From contig OY751495.1 in NCBI GenBank assembly GCA_963565915.1, positions 2,790,001-2,854,000 on the forward strand: a stretch of DNA of 64,000 bases, read 5' to 3'. Below, piece after piece: positions 41,673 to 55,600 of the stretch (within the stretch, counting starts at the first letter, position 1; each line of letters opens with the position of its first letter). The notes under the pieces were generated by a model. That model searched no databases. It was not told the origin of the DNA and saw nothing but the letters and a program-made list of their open reading frames with translations. The translations under genes were made by a program, and so were the position numbers. The DNA comes from Entoloma clypeatum. Lineage: Eukaryota; Basidiomycota; Agaricomycetes; Agaricales; Entolomataceae.

Positions 41673-44600
41673 ATGCTTCCGTCGAGGGGAAGGCCTGGCA
41701 CCGGTGAAAGCAGCGCCGTCGCGGATACGAACTCTCTTTCACGCTCATCTTCCTCCACGGCCCCCCCTCGTAAGCGTGGATCTTCTTCCTTCTATGTACT
41801 TACTCGCCCTGATTGCCGCGGTACATAGGTCAACCCACTTCGCAGTTCGCATCTCGTATAGATCCCCCAACCTGGTTCTTGTCGTCATCCAACTCCACCG
41901 GCCCATCGACGGGTCCCCACGACATCCCAGTCCCGCCATCCACCTCGAATGCACCCTCGTCTTCGTACATGATTGGACCGACGTCGACATTCTACGACCC
42001 CGAGGTTTTTGCCCAGCAGCAACAGCAGGCTAACAATGCACAATACCAGCAATGGGTAGCTACTTTCAGTGGGCAGCAGCAGCAGCAGCATGCCTCTCAT
42101 CAACCACAGGCTGCCGATTCCTACCAGGTGTCCCACCAGCAGGTCTACCCACAACACCGTCTTCAAACCCAGTATAATCCTGCCCAGCTCCCGTATACGA
42201 CGTCGCAGTACCTTAACTCTGGGGCGGCGATGACCACTCACTCGAATATGAGCGGAACCGGTACTTCGCTGAACGATGACACGTCTTATCTTCAAGTACC
42301 CACGAATTCTCCCCATGCCGGGTATTATTCGCAACCGGGAACTGGTCCTCATACGCCCGACCTGTCTTATTCCGCGACGCCTGATTCACTATACCAACAA
42401 CCTCAATTTCAACGCGTCCCCCATGAGCAGCCCCAGACCCAAACTCACTACGCTGCATCTTCATCGTACACCTCCGAATTATCCGCTCATCTCCAACCTA
42501 ACCCCCGGTCGACATCTTCTGCCTCCCCCGCCTCGAACGTATGGACGGAAGAGGTCCGTACATCTTCAGCACATTCCAACGTTAGTGCCAAACTGAGTAC
42601 CACGAGCTCTCTCTCGAATGCTATCGATCCCAACCACGGAAGGGGTACGTCAAAACAATCGACATCCAGTCCTAAACCACCCACGGTTTTTACCAAGCCC
42701 ACAAAAGGCGCAAGACAGTCGCAAGGCCGAAGTCATCCCTCTCCTTCTCCATCCCATCGAAGCGGGCCAGCTGAAAGAACGTCGAAAAAAAGGAAGCGAC
42801 TGAAGAAGACCGAAAGGGAGACGGAGACACAACTATATCAGTTTGAAGGTGGCAGCGACTCCGATAGTGACGAGGAAGGCGCAGGCATCAACATCAGCAT
42901 GACGGGCGGGATCAGCGTCGGAATGGGGGGTTTAGGTGTGGCAACATCTGGAGGAAAAATGGGCAGAATGTGAGTGGATTTTCATCGATCTTGATGTCCG
43001 GGTTTTTCCCCATGCCCGCGGTGTGTTGTCTATGGACAGCATGGTCTACCATCAAAGATGAGCAGAAGGCTGATTGATGGCTTCGTCTTTTTTTTCCCAT
43101 ATGACCCTGATTGTCCCCTCGCAATTTTACCCAACCTCCTTGGCTCCCATTCTCGTTCCGTTCTAATCTCGGATTCCGTTGGTGCGTTCCTGCTGCGGTG
43201 TCCGCAATCCATTTACATGCAATTCATTTTCATGATGCGTTCACCCGGATGCACGTATACCAATCTGCATACCGGCGCCACGGACTATCCGGTCAACACT
43301 CCTTCGTTTATCCGGTGTGACGTTGACGGAACCGAACATGCCTTCGTCGACGGCCCCAATTAACGCACATGCACACCGGTAACTTCCAACACACGCGCTT
43401 ATTGCTTTATTTGTGCTTGTTATCTTTACATGCTCGACGCCCTCCAAACTAACTCGCGGACTTTTCCACCTTTGATGATAATTCTTTTCTCCAATCCACT
43501 CCAATCCATATTTCTTCATTCCTTTAATTTCACGCATTGTCATAAAATCGTCACCGTCGAAAATGTCTTCCGCCCCTGGAACCTGTACTGCATCGCCTTG
43601 TGGAAAAACTGTGGCTCGGCGATTTCGTCCTTCCGGAATCCTCACATCGGATATTCGACGACCTCGACCCTTGTGTATTTTGGAAAACCCCTCATCGGAA
43701 CCTAACTTCATCATATCTCGCTTTGAAATATTTTTGCGCTAACCATCCTTGGTACTTTAATCCGGTCCTTGAAAATCGACTCCCTCAGGCCAGGGGCGTG
43801 TAAGCACTGCAAAAAACTCAAGGTACGAAGTGATTATTATCGCAATCTCAAATAACATATTGACTGCGGCATTTTCTTGACACCGGATATTTTCACTCTC
43901 ATGACCATTTGCCGAATATCGCGTCACTTCCTGCCGCCTTTTCTATCGTCATACATGAATCGGCGTCGATCGGCTGATCTCGTATTGAACCTCGTGAACG
44001 GTCTTCCTTTCCGGTCTGACAGATGAAATGTGACTTTCCAAGAGGTGAAAACACGTGTAAACGATGCAGAACGGGTGGTCATATCTGCATCGTCGAAGGA
44101 CGCAAGCCTCGAAGCGCCCCGAAGTGAGTTCGAACGAATTTTGTCTGTAGTTGGGCATGATGCGCCTTTTCCGGGAAAGCTTCTTTCCGAGACCATATTC
44201 TCTCTTGCAGGGAGAATTGTCTTTTTCTGATCGGCCGCTACGCCGCAGTATGCGGATAGCATGCCCGTCCATTAGACGGGTTGTGCATTCATCTTAAATG
44301 GCGGGTTTCGCATCACAATGTAATTTTAACTCCTCTTCTTACGACCCGCGCGCCATGTCCTCCTGTGCCCCTTCCCTCACACCTTTACCTTCCGTCACTA
44401 CTGCTTCCCCGTCGTCTGCCTTTTCATCTTCCTCGTCATACTCAGACTTACCTCCCGTGCCCTTGCCTCGCGTTAGCAAACGCGAATATCTCCTCGCGCA
44501 AATCAGGCAGAAGGACTCTATCATCGAGTCGCTCCTCAAACAAGTGCGTGTTCTATCTTATTGCCTTGCTCCAACATCCCGATCACCACACGATTAAGTT

Positions 44601-47600
44601 GCACAACCCGTACATCGCCACCCCGATGTCTATCGCGTCTTACAAAATGGCAACATCGCCATCTGATTCCAAGAATAAGAATACCCTTGATTGGCTTGAT
44701 CAACTGGAGACTAGCGTCCGGATGGCTGGGCGCCATGTCGGTCCTCGCGCCTTCAAGGACATACGAACCGGCGCCACTGGCATCGACGAGGAGGACTCTG
44801 GAGAGGAAGAGTCTCATGCCAAACGGTTTGGACTTGTTCCACCTCCAGATGACGACGATCAAACGGTTGGCGATGATGGAGAACGCACCACTCAAGCGGA
44901 CGATAAGCTGTCCTCGCTCCCCGATCACGTCCCTTTAGGCTTGATTGCGAACTTGAGCTTAAGCGGTAATAAGGGCAAGAAAGTTAGGAAGGAATCGAAG
45001 GACATCGCGGGAGCTGAGGAGAGCTTGGACGATGACGATGTTGTACGTTTCGTGTCTTTTCAACAATTCGTCCAAGGAGGCTGATTATTTTATCTATTCC
45101 GAAGGGAGTGGCAAACGAGACTTATTTCATGCCCGGTACATCTCTGTCGCTCAGCGCTTTCTATCTGGTGATCTGGTCTAACCTTGGCCAACAGGGCCCG
45201 CGACTGATCTCGGCATGCGCGCAATGCTGATCGAACAACACAGTCCCCCAGAAATCTTGGTGCACGGCCTTGTTGTCCCCGAGGATGTCGAGAAACTTTT
45301 CGAAATGTACGGCCCTCTGTTTCATGCGATGTCCCGAGCTAACGCTCTGGTCTTCCAAGATTTTATGAACACATCAATGTAACATCTTATCTCTTATTTA
45401 GCCCCCCTGCTAACTGTCAATTATCGCAGCCGTTCGTCTCCTTGCTAGATCCTACCCTGCACACCCCCGCTTCGACGTTTGCAAGATGCCCATTCCTTTT
45501 CACGGTCGGTGGGTTGAACTTTTCCTTGAGACCATTCCCTCTTGGCCGATTTTTCACAACTAGTCTGCGCAATCTCGTCGAGGTACTACACCGAGAAATC
45601 GCAAATCTACCCGATCGCCATGCATTTTGCGAAACATGCAGCTGCTAATGCGCTGATTGATGGATGGAAGTCCGTCGAACTTTGCCAAGCGTATATCCTC
45701 ATGAGCGTATACGCGGTTCCAGCGCGGAGATGGGAGGAAGATAGAAGTTGGCTATATACCGGCCTAGCTATCAGGTTTGTGTGCTATCCCTCATGAGGGG
45801 TTTATTCAACCGCTTCGTCTCTAGAATTGCTACAGATCTCAATCTCCATCAAGTTTCGTCAATAAAACCGCAGAATGAAAAGCAGGAGCGCGAAATCCTC
45901 AACAAGACGCGTGTGTGGATGATATGCTTCAATTTGGATAGATCGACCGCAACACAATTTGGCAAGCCGTCTACGATCAAAGAGGACTAGTACGTGTTTG
46001 CATTATTTGGATTACAGTGACCCTAACTTGACGTTAGCATCATGCGCAATGCGACGGATTGGTACAAGAAATCCCAATATAATCTTTCGGTGAGATTGTG
46101 TTGGATAAACTTTCTATTCAAATTCTCAGCTGTATGGCTAGTATGATGTCCACCTTTGTGCATATTCCGCACTTCTACGAATCGTTGCGAAATCCCATGA
46201 CGAGATTTTTAGCGATCCTTCGTCTCCGACGGGCTTAAACAAAGTCCGCCTGATTTACTGTTTTACGGAACATTTACTCATGTCCGCGATCCAGCGGGTT
46301 GATTTCCGTTCCGTCACGATGAACCATGATGCTCAGCTAACTAGCTATCACGAAGAATGGACGAAGAGGTTTAAGGAAACTTCTGATACGAATGGTACGC
46401 ATTTCCAACTCTTTATAAACAATTATTGCCTCACGTCGCTGGTCCGGGATCAGATCCTGGTTGTGCTTTCCGATGCAGATTATTGCCCTTGTATGTTATT
46501 TTTCTTCTTTTCGAACCCTGTCTATTAAGCTTTGCATTTAGCCTTGTCGAGTATTCTAGGCTTGTGATGTTCTCTTTCGGCTTCCAGCAGGCCTATCATC
46601 GAGGAATAGAACCTGGCGATCATGTGTATTTTACCAAGGTCTATTCTGGTTAGGATGGTTGTGCCAACAAAAATTGATCACTTGTTGCCTAGTGTTTGGA
46701 TGCCGCGAAGGCTGTCATTAGGAACATGGTTGAAGGGTTAGCGCCTACTGGGTATATGCGCTACGCGCCAGATGGTACGTTAGTGTCTTAATTGAATCTA
46801 AGATCGCATCTGGACCATCCATCCCAAAGGACATTTTATTTTCGCCTCTTTCGCGTCAGCCTTTCTCCTCAAGGTCAGCTTTTTTTCCCAGTTCTCTTCC
46901 TAACCTGACAAGAGGATGCTTTCACAGCTTCTTCGTCCTGAATTTGCAAATCTTCTTTCAAAAGATCAAGAAAGCGATATTTTCGGTCTCATAGGGCGCC
47001 TTATACAGACCCTTAGCTCACCTGAGATTGCCATCGATGATCGTCACACCCCTAAACTTTATGCACGTTTTCTCGCTGCCCTTCTCTCTCGGCATCGAAG
47101 AGAAGGCACCATTCATGTCGGGCGTTCACACTCCAACCCTCCTCCTCCCAGTCACAGTGCGCCTTCAGCTTCCATACATGTCACTAGTTCGGCTGCAACG
47201 TCGTCTCCGTCGACCTTCCAACCGTCACAATCCCAGGGGGCAAGCGGCCAAGGTCATGGATATAGTTCCGATTCTTACACCCTCAACCAAGGGATGGACA
47301 CGACTCCGATCTATGCACTAGAAGGGACGTTCTCAGAGGACACATCCCAGGTCAACTTTGGGTCCGACCTAGGGATATCGCCTTTTGGCAACGGTGGCAT
47401 GTCTGATGAAGAAATGTTGGCGACGATGCAAGCCCTGAAAAATCCGGCATGGTGGCAGAACATGATGATGCCAGGGTGCGTTCTTTTTTCCTTTCTTCTA
47501 TTCGCTTGCGTTTTCAAAAGGAAGCTAACCATCCTTAGATTTTCTTGGCCGGAGTCGCAGTCGCCTTCCAGCAATGGGAATAGTCCATCTGCTTATCCAA

Positions 47601-47692
47601 ATGGCTACGCAAGTCCTAACCAGCAGTTTGGTTCTTCATTCTCTATGGGGATGGACACTTTCCGCGAACAACCTATGGTAATGTCATACTGA
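41673..47692 (+). CDS. Zn(II)2Cys6 fungal-specific transcription factor
   Basis: This is a DNA-binding regulator with 20 predicted exons: 41673-41769, 41829-42969, 43789-43822, 44023-44123, 44477-44543, 44599-45042, 45105-45135, 45195-45306, 45360-45378, 45430-45508, 45564-45774, 45825-45989, 46038-46089, 46142-46394, 46454-46490, 46542-46638, 46693-46774, 46830-46873, 46928-47475 and 47539-47692. The total is 1255 residues. A Gln/Ser/Pro-rich activation-like N-terminus (about 30-320) precedes a basic stretch (SKKRKRLKK). The zinc cluster near 414-443 is CKHCKKLKMKC plus CKRCRTGGHIC and is split by an intron. A short coiled coil (LLAQIRQKDSIIESLLKQ) follows. The fungal TF middle domain runs from about residue 690 to 1000. 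It resembles PriB/PrtT-like mushroom regulators. Small exons rest on conserved frame. Confidence 0.85.
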
Positions 47693-48456
47693 GCGATCAC
47701 TGCATCCTTTATGTCAAGTTTTTTTTTGATTTGGACTTATTGTAATATTTCGTTCTGGGCGTACTACCTTACCGAATGTTTCTTATCTCTGTGATCTTTT
47801 CGTCATGATACAACTCGTTCTGCATATATAGTCCATATGAAAGTGATGTTGGTCGTCCTGACACTAACCATCAGATTGAAGTGTTATGCCACAAATTTTC
47901 TCGGAATCGTTCCCTTTTACTATAGTGACTCGGACTATCCGCTCTTTTATTATTCCCAGCTGAGTGTGCCGCGTCCTTTCTTCTGCATACACGATAATGG
48001 AACGAATTCAATACCTCCGAGTCATTGGTGAATTCAAGATCTAGACATACCGCAAAAGTCGATAGGATCACCCTCTTGGACGATCTAGGCCTGTTCAATC
48101 CAAAGTCTTTCATAAAACAACGCGATACGAGCGTTGTTGTGTATCCGTGGCATAGGTAAGTACATGATTGCCACTGTAAGCTACTAACGAATCAATGGGG
48201 TAGACCAGATGCACTTGTGGCATTCAAGTTATGTTCAGATCTATGGCCCATTTCCGAAGGTTTGTTTTTGTCTCAAAAGTAGGAAACCTCCTTGAATCTT
48301 TGAATGATGCTTTGCCCAATTGAGGTAGTGATAAGACGAGACGTGACAATGCGTTGGTTCTTTCTACCAGTAGAGGCGATATATACATATACAGGGCAGA
48401 GGTGGAATGTAAAACGTGAAAATGCAGGGGGATAGCTAGGATGTCGTCCAACGCCA
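47693..48456. other. region between convergent genes, with a possible spliced ORF
   Basis: The transcription factor (plus) and sugar transporter (minus) genes converge here. On the plus strand a frame at about 48042-48265 reads LLDDLGLFNPKSFIKQ and continues after a very good 48 nt intron (48156-48203: GTAAGT, TACTAAC branch site, TAG) as PDALVAFKLCSDLWPISEG. No start codon fits clearly and I recognise no family. It may be an unannotated small gene, a relic, or a 3' UTR intron. Confidence 0.3.
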
Positions 48457-50682
48457 TCAGTCCTGGCGTTTTTCATCTTGGTGTCGTGCAATCATAGCGC
48501 GCTCGTGGTCCGCATCGATGAACCTTTGTGGTCGCTGGACTTGCGTAGCTTCCTTGTTATTGAAGACGAGGAGCATGGAGTTATTCTCGTGATAGAGTTT
48601 GTCTATATCTTCCAGATGTCGGTTCGCGGTCTCAGGGTAGATAAGCCAAACGAGCTAGAGATCGTTTATGCTTCAACGATAGAGAAACGTGGCGCAGATA
48701 AAAGGGAGGCATACCGGAACGAACAAAGCGTTGAAGACCGCCCATATCAGGTAGAATTTCCAGCCGAGGCTCGCTATTCCGATCGGTGTAATTTGAACCA
48801 CGACGTAATTGGATATCCTGTGAGCGGTGGTCAAACAACAACGATAAAGCTGGGTTGTGGAGCATACCAGTTCGACGCTGTCCCCAATGCTGCACCCTTG
48901 GTTCGCATAGATAAACTATTAATCTCGGTAGGATACAGCCATGGAATGCCCTTGCAAAACGTCAGTGACGATCATTTATACGACAAACTTTTCCGCTTTA
49001 CCTGCCAGCAAGTGCCGAAGAACACATAATACAAGAAGAAGAATGCCGTTGCGCCAGCTCCATATTTGGCCCCGCCAGGACCATCGGTTTGTGAAAGAAG
49101 GCCCGATATGAGGATATAGCAGACACACTGGCCTGCCGCACCCCACATCATCATCTTCCTCCGCCCGGCCCTTTCGATCAGAACAAGCCCAGCGAAGGAG
49201 AATGCAAGGTAGGAGAGAGAGTTACACGCCGCTAGGAGGCGAGCGAGAGTGTTTGACAGACCGACCGAATTTTCGAGGACAAGAGGCAAGCTAGAACATC
49301 AAGGTGACAATGCGGAATTCGAAGATGAGAAGGTATCGTACTAGTAGCTTGTGACGTTGATACCGACAAGCTGCTGCATCCATTGTGTTCCTATCACATA
49401 ATTCATGAGATCAGTCGAGTTCTTTCCTCGGGTGCCAAGTCGGACTGACCTGTTCCTAGAAGTAGGCGTCGTATCATGCCAGTGTTTCCCGTGTTCCCTC
49501 GAAGGATATCGGACCAGCTTGGTGCCGCTTCTGTTTCCATGCGAACCGCTTCCAGAATTTCTTCCTTTTGTTCGATAATGATATCCTCATCGGCCGTGGC
49601 GCCATTTCCCTCTAATGCAACAAGCACATTGATCCCTTCTTCTACATATCCATGCGCAAGAAGCCATCGGGGACTTTCGGGGAGCCACGGGACCGTCGAT
49701 AATAGGATGATAGAGAAGACCAATTGGAACGCAATGGGAAAGCGCCATGCTATGCTTCCCCCCAGGAAACTGAAGCCATAGGTCATCCAATTGCTCAGCG
49801 AGAATCCGGCAATGTTCAGGCTGAGGGAATAATCAGACTTGAATTCGAAGAATGAAGAAATGAGACGAACATCATTTCAAAGATAACGAGCTTTCCTCTC
49901 CACGTGGGTTTAGAGGTTTCGCTCTGCCAAACAGGAGCAGTTGCCGTGTTCAAACTGAGGATGGTCGATTTGAGATCCCAAAATGACGAATTTCAGATAT
50001 AATAAATTGAGCTTACCCGTTACCAAGACCTGCAAATGAAGTATGTTTGAAACGTGCGGGGAGCGGGAGCAAATGTTGAGAAATCTCACCTGTGACTAGA
50101 CGACCCACGATCATCTGAGGCACAGAATATGTAGTGATCTGCAAGACGGCGCCGATAGTCATGATTATAACCCCAATGATAAGAGTTTTCTTTCTGCCCA
50201 TACGTTCGCCTGGCAAAGCGGGACAGTTCAGTACGGCCGAAATCGGTCAAGAAATTTTGATGGATGGACGCCTACCAAACGCGAAAGCCGCCATGGCGCC
50301 AAAGAAGCTGCGAAAGAGGACATGAGCGTGGTTCCACAAGAGCGACATAACGATACGTACCAACCAATGTCATACAAGGAGACGATGGTGCCTTGAAGAC
50401 TTGAGTCGGGATTGCCCATGGTTTCGAGGAAGTCTTTTGTTACAATGATGCCACCGAACACTCCTTGGTCATACCCTAGGGATATAATCGAATTTAGAAA
50501 CAAGCGGCTGCGAGAATTTTATGAGATGCCCTACCGAAAAGAGTCATGGCCGTCGTGCACGCCACGGTCATCCAAACGTTGAGCTTTGTGCCCGTCATGC
50601 CGAGATATCGTCTTCGTGCTGGTGCGGCGACCGTGACATGTTCGTCTAGGGTATCACTCCTGTCGGTCTTCGAGGTATCCAT
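48457..50682 (-). CDS. MFS sugar transporter
   Basis: This is a sugar/H+ symporter-type permease of the major facilitator superfamily. It has twelve exons on the minus strand: 50682-50535, 50475-50361, 50307-50276, 50210-50100, 50029-50017, 49954-49871, 49820-49450, 49390-49342, 49290-49002, 48950-48868, 48817-48715 and 48654-48457. The product is 531 residues, the usual length, with about 12 membrane spans. Signatures include GYDQGVFGG, GERMGRKKTL and GRLVTGLGNG in the first half. LPESPRWL, QQLVGINVTSYY, IERAGRRKMM and YPETANRHLED mark loop 6 and the second half. The fifth exon is only 13 nt. It is nearest to lactose/hexose-type fungal permeases; the substrate is not predictable. Confidence 0.92.
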
Positions 50683-52600
50683 GAATCGTAAACGTAAACG
50701 GAACGGGAGGATGTCTGGGTCGCCTTGCTTCTCGAATTAAAGCCTGGTATTTAAGACAAGGTGGGTGGACCGGTGACCAAAAAAGCCATGGAATTATTGA
50801 AAGCCGCATCCAAGGAGAAAGGACGGCTGACTGCTGAGTAAAAGTGACTCTGGGTCAACATGCAATGAGCTCGGAAAGGAGGAAAAATGAGGCGAAGTCA
50901 GTGATCGGTGGATAAATCGATAAATGGTGTCCTTCTTTTGCCCCTCTGGCTTCGAATGAAAGCATCAGCAAGGAATCAGAGATCTTGCTACCCCACTTAC
51001 CGAATCTTTGTACCCATTTGGCACTTAACGAATATCATGATGATCGTGGTGGGAGTTAAGAAAAATCTTGAACTTGACACCACCCGTGTCGACGTGGTGT
51101 CAAACGATTCATTTCGGGACTCTCTCGCCAAGAAAACATCCCTCGCCACCAAGGATAGCAGCAAGTTCCATTGCTGATCATCACAGATATGTCCGCCGCC
51201 AATTATTTTTACCGAGTCCGTCCAGACGGTTCCCCCCAAAATAAGTGAAAGGCGGTCTAGGTTCCTCGAGTCGATGCGCGAATAATACTTATGTTCTGAC
51301 CCAGGTATCCCAACGGCGGGCCGCTTCGAGTCCAAAGAACGTGGCCGAAGTCACAACTTCCATCAGACCCCAACTGTGAAGTCATTGTAAGTAGGTCCGA
51401 CTCCGCCCGGGCCCGACCTACCAAATCTAAACTATCATGGTGTGTATTGAAGATGGTCCCAATGATTAACGATTATCATTGGCAACGCCAAGTCTTCTGT
51501 CACAAGGGATATGTAGTGTGTTACCGAGGCGAGCATTCTCCATAGGTGCCATGGGGAATCAAGGACTCGACGTCACCCCGTTCCGAGTTTCCAGGCGCCT
51601 GCCTGCAAACGCATCTCCATCGATCCAAATCCAGACCCGGACGCATTTCCCAAATATCGATATCCCCGAGGTCTCCACATGCATCCACTCACTCCGAGTT
51701 TCTGTCTTTCAATAACACCTGATCTCAGCTTCGTTTCTCTAGAAGCAAAGATATTGCCATCTATCTGCACACGAGGTACGGCGCTATCCTTACATAGAAA
51801 GTTTCAATTTGGAGCATAGAAGGCTCACGATGCAGGTGTTTGCGACTTCAGTTCTTGATGAGAAGTTTCTCATCGTCCGATCGGTTCGTCATATCAATCA
51901 GCCAACGAGGGGGAGGGACTCGCCACAATCCAAGTAAAAGTGACCGTGTATTGCCACTCGCCACACTTGACGCAACTCGGTAAAAAGTTTCCATGATGGA
52001 GCAGGTGGGGCTAGCAAGTACACCGATATCGATATCGATGATGCCACCTTACTGTACCCCCTTCCTGTTGGCATTTTGGGGTTGCACTCTGCGCTCTGAA
52101 ATTTTCGCCCTGCCAATTCAAGGGTACCGTGACACCTTCCAGAGTGATGAAGTTGATAGGATAGATCGGAAAGATCAGACAAGTCCCGCTGTGGCAGGCG
52201 CGGGAGTGAACGCAACGTTTCTGTCCTACACGCGGACCTTTAAGATGGTACCTCAGGCGTAATAGGCGATCTCATCAAGGGAAGAGCAGACTCACGGCGA
52301 TTATGGGCCGGACAGTCTATGAGGCTTATGCCCTCTATCGCTTCTTAATATCATGAGAAGCAGATGCTGTCGGCGGTCATGGGCCGGACAGTCAATGAGG
52401 CCATCGCTTCTGAATACCCTATGTTCGATAATAGCAGTGTTCACCCGCTCGTCGTGGACACGTATGAGAAACAGTTCGTTCTAATCAGTAGTACATGATG
52501 AGTGTCATCAGGTATCATTTACGTATGCTTACATAGATATCCACCTTTCAACGCACTATCTATCAGGCGTAAAAGGCGGAGTTCCCCCATCTTGTTCTTC
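50683..52600. other. long intergenic region
   Basis: These 1.9 kb lie upstream of the sugar transporter and downstream of the ATPase. Open frames are short. A direct repeat is present: ATGGGCCGGACAGTC(T/A)ATGAGG occurs near 52303 and 52379, each followed by a similar CGCTTCT string. No gene or RNA is recognised. The half nearest 50700 probably contains the transporter promoter. Confidence 0.4.
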
Positions 52601-55600
52601 TCACCACGCAATCTTCGCAAGAGGTCCATTCGGGAATATTCGGACGAACAACTTTCGAATCTCATCGATAACAAGGAGGCCTGCCGCAAGTGGTATCGCC
52701 ACGAGCCAAAACTCGATGGGAACTGGGGCCGTAACGAACAGGCGCTGCATCCCTGGGACCTCCGTCACAAAGACCGCAATAACGAACGCGCTCAGTATCC
52801 CTGCAAACACGTACGGATTGCGCCGCTTTGCCCTGAACGGATCCGCGTGGACGATCGACACCCGCTTGTTCCTGACCGCCAGCAGATTACCCCATTGCAG
52901 AACAACGAGCGTGACAAAGTAGACACATTGCCCGACGGCGTTGAAGCGGCCGAGCTCGTCCTGCGTGTACCCGTGGAACCCGTCAGAGTACCTTTCGAAC
53001 GCGAGGAAAAGGTCGTGTGCAGGTATACGGGCGTATCTCCACATGTACAGGAAGAACATGGCGTGTGCGATTATCGTCTCGATCGTGCCGATGAAAAAGT
53101 AGCACTGTGCGTAGAGTCTCATGTTGACGAGGTGGTCCGTCTTGTGGTTCCGCGGTGGGAGACTGAGAAGGTCAAACTCCTCCTTTTCCATCACGAGCGC
53201 GAGGCAGGGCATGAGATCCGTGAAGCAGCAGATGACGACCATGAGAAAGGAGCTCAGCGGAAGAGGAACACCGAGGAAGGCGTTGGTGATGACGGGCCAT
53301 GCCTCCGACCAGCTGCCAGCCGGAAGCAGGTATCCGATCGCTTTCTGCAGATTTTGGAACACCAGCCGCCCGAGCCTGATCCCATCCGTGATCGACGCAA
53401 AGCTGCCCATCAGAACAAGATCAGACGCCTCAATCGCGACGTCGCTTCCCGAAACCATAGCGACGCCGACGTCCGCTGCCTTGAGCGCCGGTGCATCGTT
53501 GACCCCGTCCCCCGTAACCGCAACGACATGGTCCCGCGCCTGGAACGCCGTGACAATGCGCAGCTTTTGCTCGGGCGTCGTCCGCGCGAAGACGATTTCC
53601 TCGTACCGAGAGACGACGTTCCAGTGCGCCTCAGTGAGGTGGACGATGTCTTTCCCCTCGAGAACCAGGCTCGCCTGGATCCGGTTGCCGACATCGCGGC
53701 TGCTGACGAGCTCCTCCCCAAGCCCCGCTTTCAGCTTTCCAATCACGTCCGCCAGAGTGTCAGGCTCGGCACGCGTGGTGATGATGCCAATCTCCCGCGC
53801 GATGGCGGCCGCGGTCAGCCCAAAGTCGCCGGTGACCATGAAGAAGCGGCATCCCGCTCGTCTGCACTCCGAGACTGTATGTGCGATTTCCGGGCGCGGG
53901 GGGTCCATGATGCCAACGAGCCCGACGACGGTCAGGTCGGCGAGTGCCTGCTGTGTGATCTCTGGTCCGAAATCGTTCGACCCCAGAGCTGCGTAAGGGG
54001 TGTAGTGCCGGGTGCAGAGAAGGATGACCCGCTGTCCGTTGCGGGACCACTGTTCCTGGGTACCGACGAGTTTGGCGCGGGCCGCGGGGTCGAGCGGCTG
54101 GACGGAGTTGATAGTGGAGGACCAGTAAGAGGTGCATGCGGGGAGGAGAACGTCGGGCGCGCCTTTGATGTAAATCAGCGCTTGCGGTTGTTTTTCGCCC
54201 GAGCCCCAGGTAGTGTCTGTGTACATCGTAAGCATCCACTTATTCTTGGAATTAAAAGGGATCTGGAACATCTGGGTGTGGGAGTCGCGGGTCGTTTGGG
54301 CGGGTCCGACGGTCTCAACGAAGCGAAGGATCGCACCGTCCGTGGCGTCTCCATCTACTTCGCGATCCACCACGGGGAGGTGGGCCGTGCCGGCATCGAA
54401 GGTAGCGCCGTTGCAGAGGATCAAACCTTTGTGGAGCTGATGATGTGCAGTGATCTGATCTGAGGTTTCCAAAAGCTTTTGGCGCAACTCCACAGAGGTA
54501 TACGTCTCGTCGACGGACCCGGCAGAGATGACGGACATCTTGTTCTGTGTCAGAGTTCCAGTCTTGTCGGAGCAGAAGACGGTGACGCAGCCCAAAGTCT
54601 CGACGGTGGCGAGCGACTTTGGGAGAACCATGGCGTCTTTCATCCGACGCGCAACCTTGGATAATGTCACTGTGACTGCAATCGGCACGCCGGTCGGGAT
54701 GAACGCGACGACGCAGCCCATGATATTCATCAGCATCGAGACGAGGTTCATGAACGGTTTGTGGTCTCTCCTGAGCCAAGTGAGCCAAACGACGACGATG
54801 GAAAGGACAAGGGCGACCGTGAGCGCGATGATGATGTAGACGAACCGCGTGATTTCGCGCTGGATGATAGTCGGCTTGTGTTTTGTACTGTTCGTCAGCT
54901 TGGAGATGCGGCCCATAACCGTCCTGCTGCCGGTGAGGACGACGACTCCCCTAGCGTGTCCGTTGGCGACGTGGGTGCCCATGAGCGCGATGTTGCTCGC
55001 TTCGAGGAACGTCTCGCCCAGGGCGTCCAGGCCTCCCTCGACCTCCTCGGATTCACCGGTGAGCACCGCACGGTCGAAGCGGACATCACCTGAGGTCTCT
55101 ATCAGCCGCATGTCTGCGGGGACTTTGTTCCCCACAGCCAGCTTGACGACGTCGCCAACGGCCAGGTCAGACGCCTGGACCCGGGAAATCTCGCCCTCAC
55201 GGACGACGACGCACTCTGAAGGGAGAAGGTCGAGGATGGTGTTTGTGACGCGGCTGGTGGAGTAGTCCTGGAACGCTGAAAAGGACGCTTGGCAGGCGAT
55301 GACGAGTAAGACGAGGACGGCGAGAGCGAGGTTGGTGGGGGAGGGTGGGTTGCTGAGAGGTTGCCAGCAGATGAAGAACACGATGGCGCCGACCCAGAGG
55401 ATGGAGCAGAATCCACCGAAAAGATAGTTCATCAGCTTCCAAAAGTAGCGGGGTCGGTGGGGGACAATGACGTTTTTGCCGTCGCGCTCAATATTACGAG
55501 TCGCTACTGCCCTGTCGAGCCCGCGTTTTGGGTCCACGCCAAAGCGGTGAAACAGCTTGTCGACGGGGTCGGTGTGGAAGGTGAGCTGATTAAAGAAGGT

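Noticed and set aside
43241..43714. A 157-codon minus-strand frame in the long intron of the transcription factor
   Set aside because: No start context, domain or splice partner is convincing. It is opposite an intron whose ends fit the zinc-cluster protein.
52502..54463. A 653-codon plus-strand open frame
   Set aside because: It lies fully opposite the P-type ATPase, is full of Arg/Asp/Glu-biased sense and shows no domain. It is a shadow of a GC-rich coding strand.
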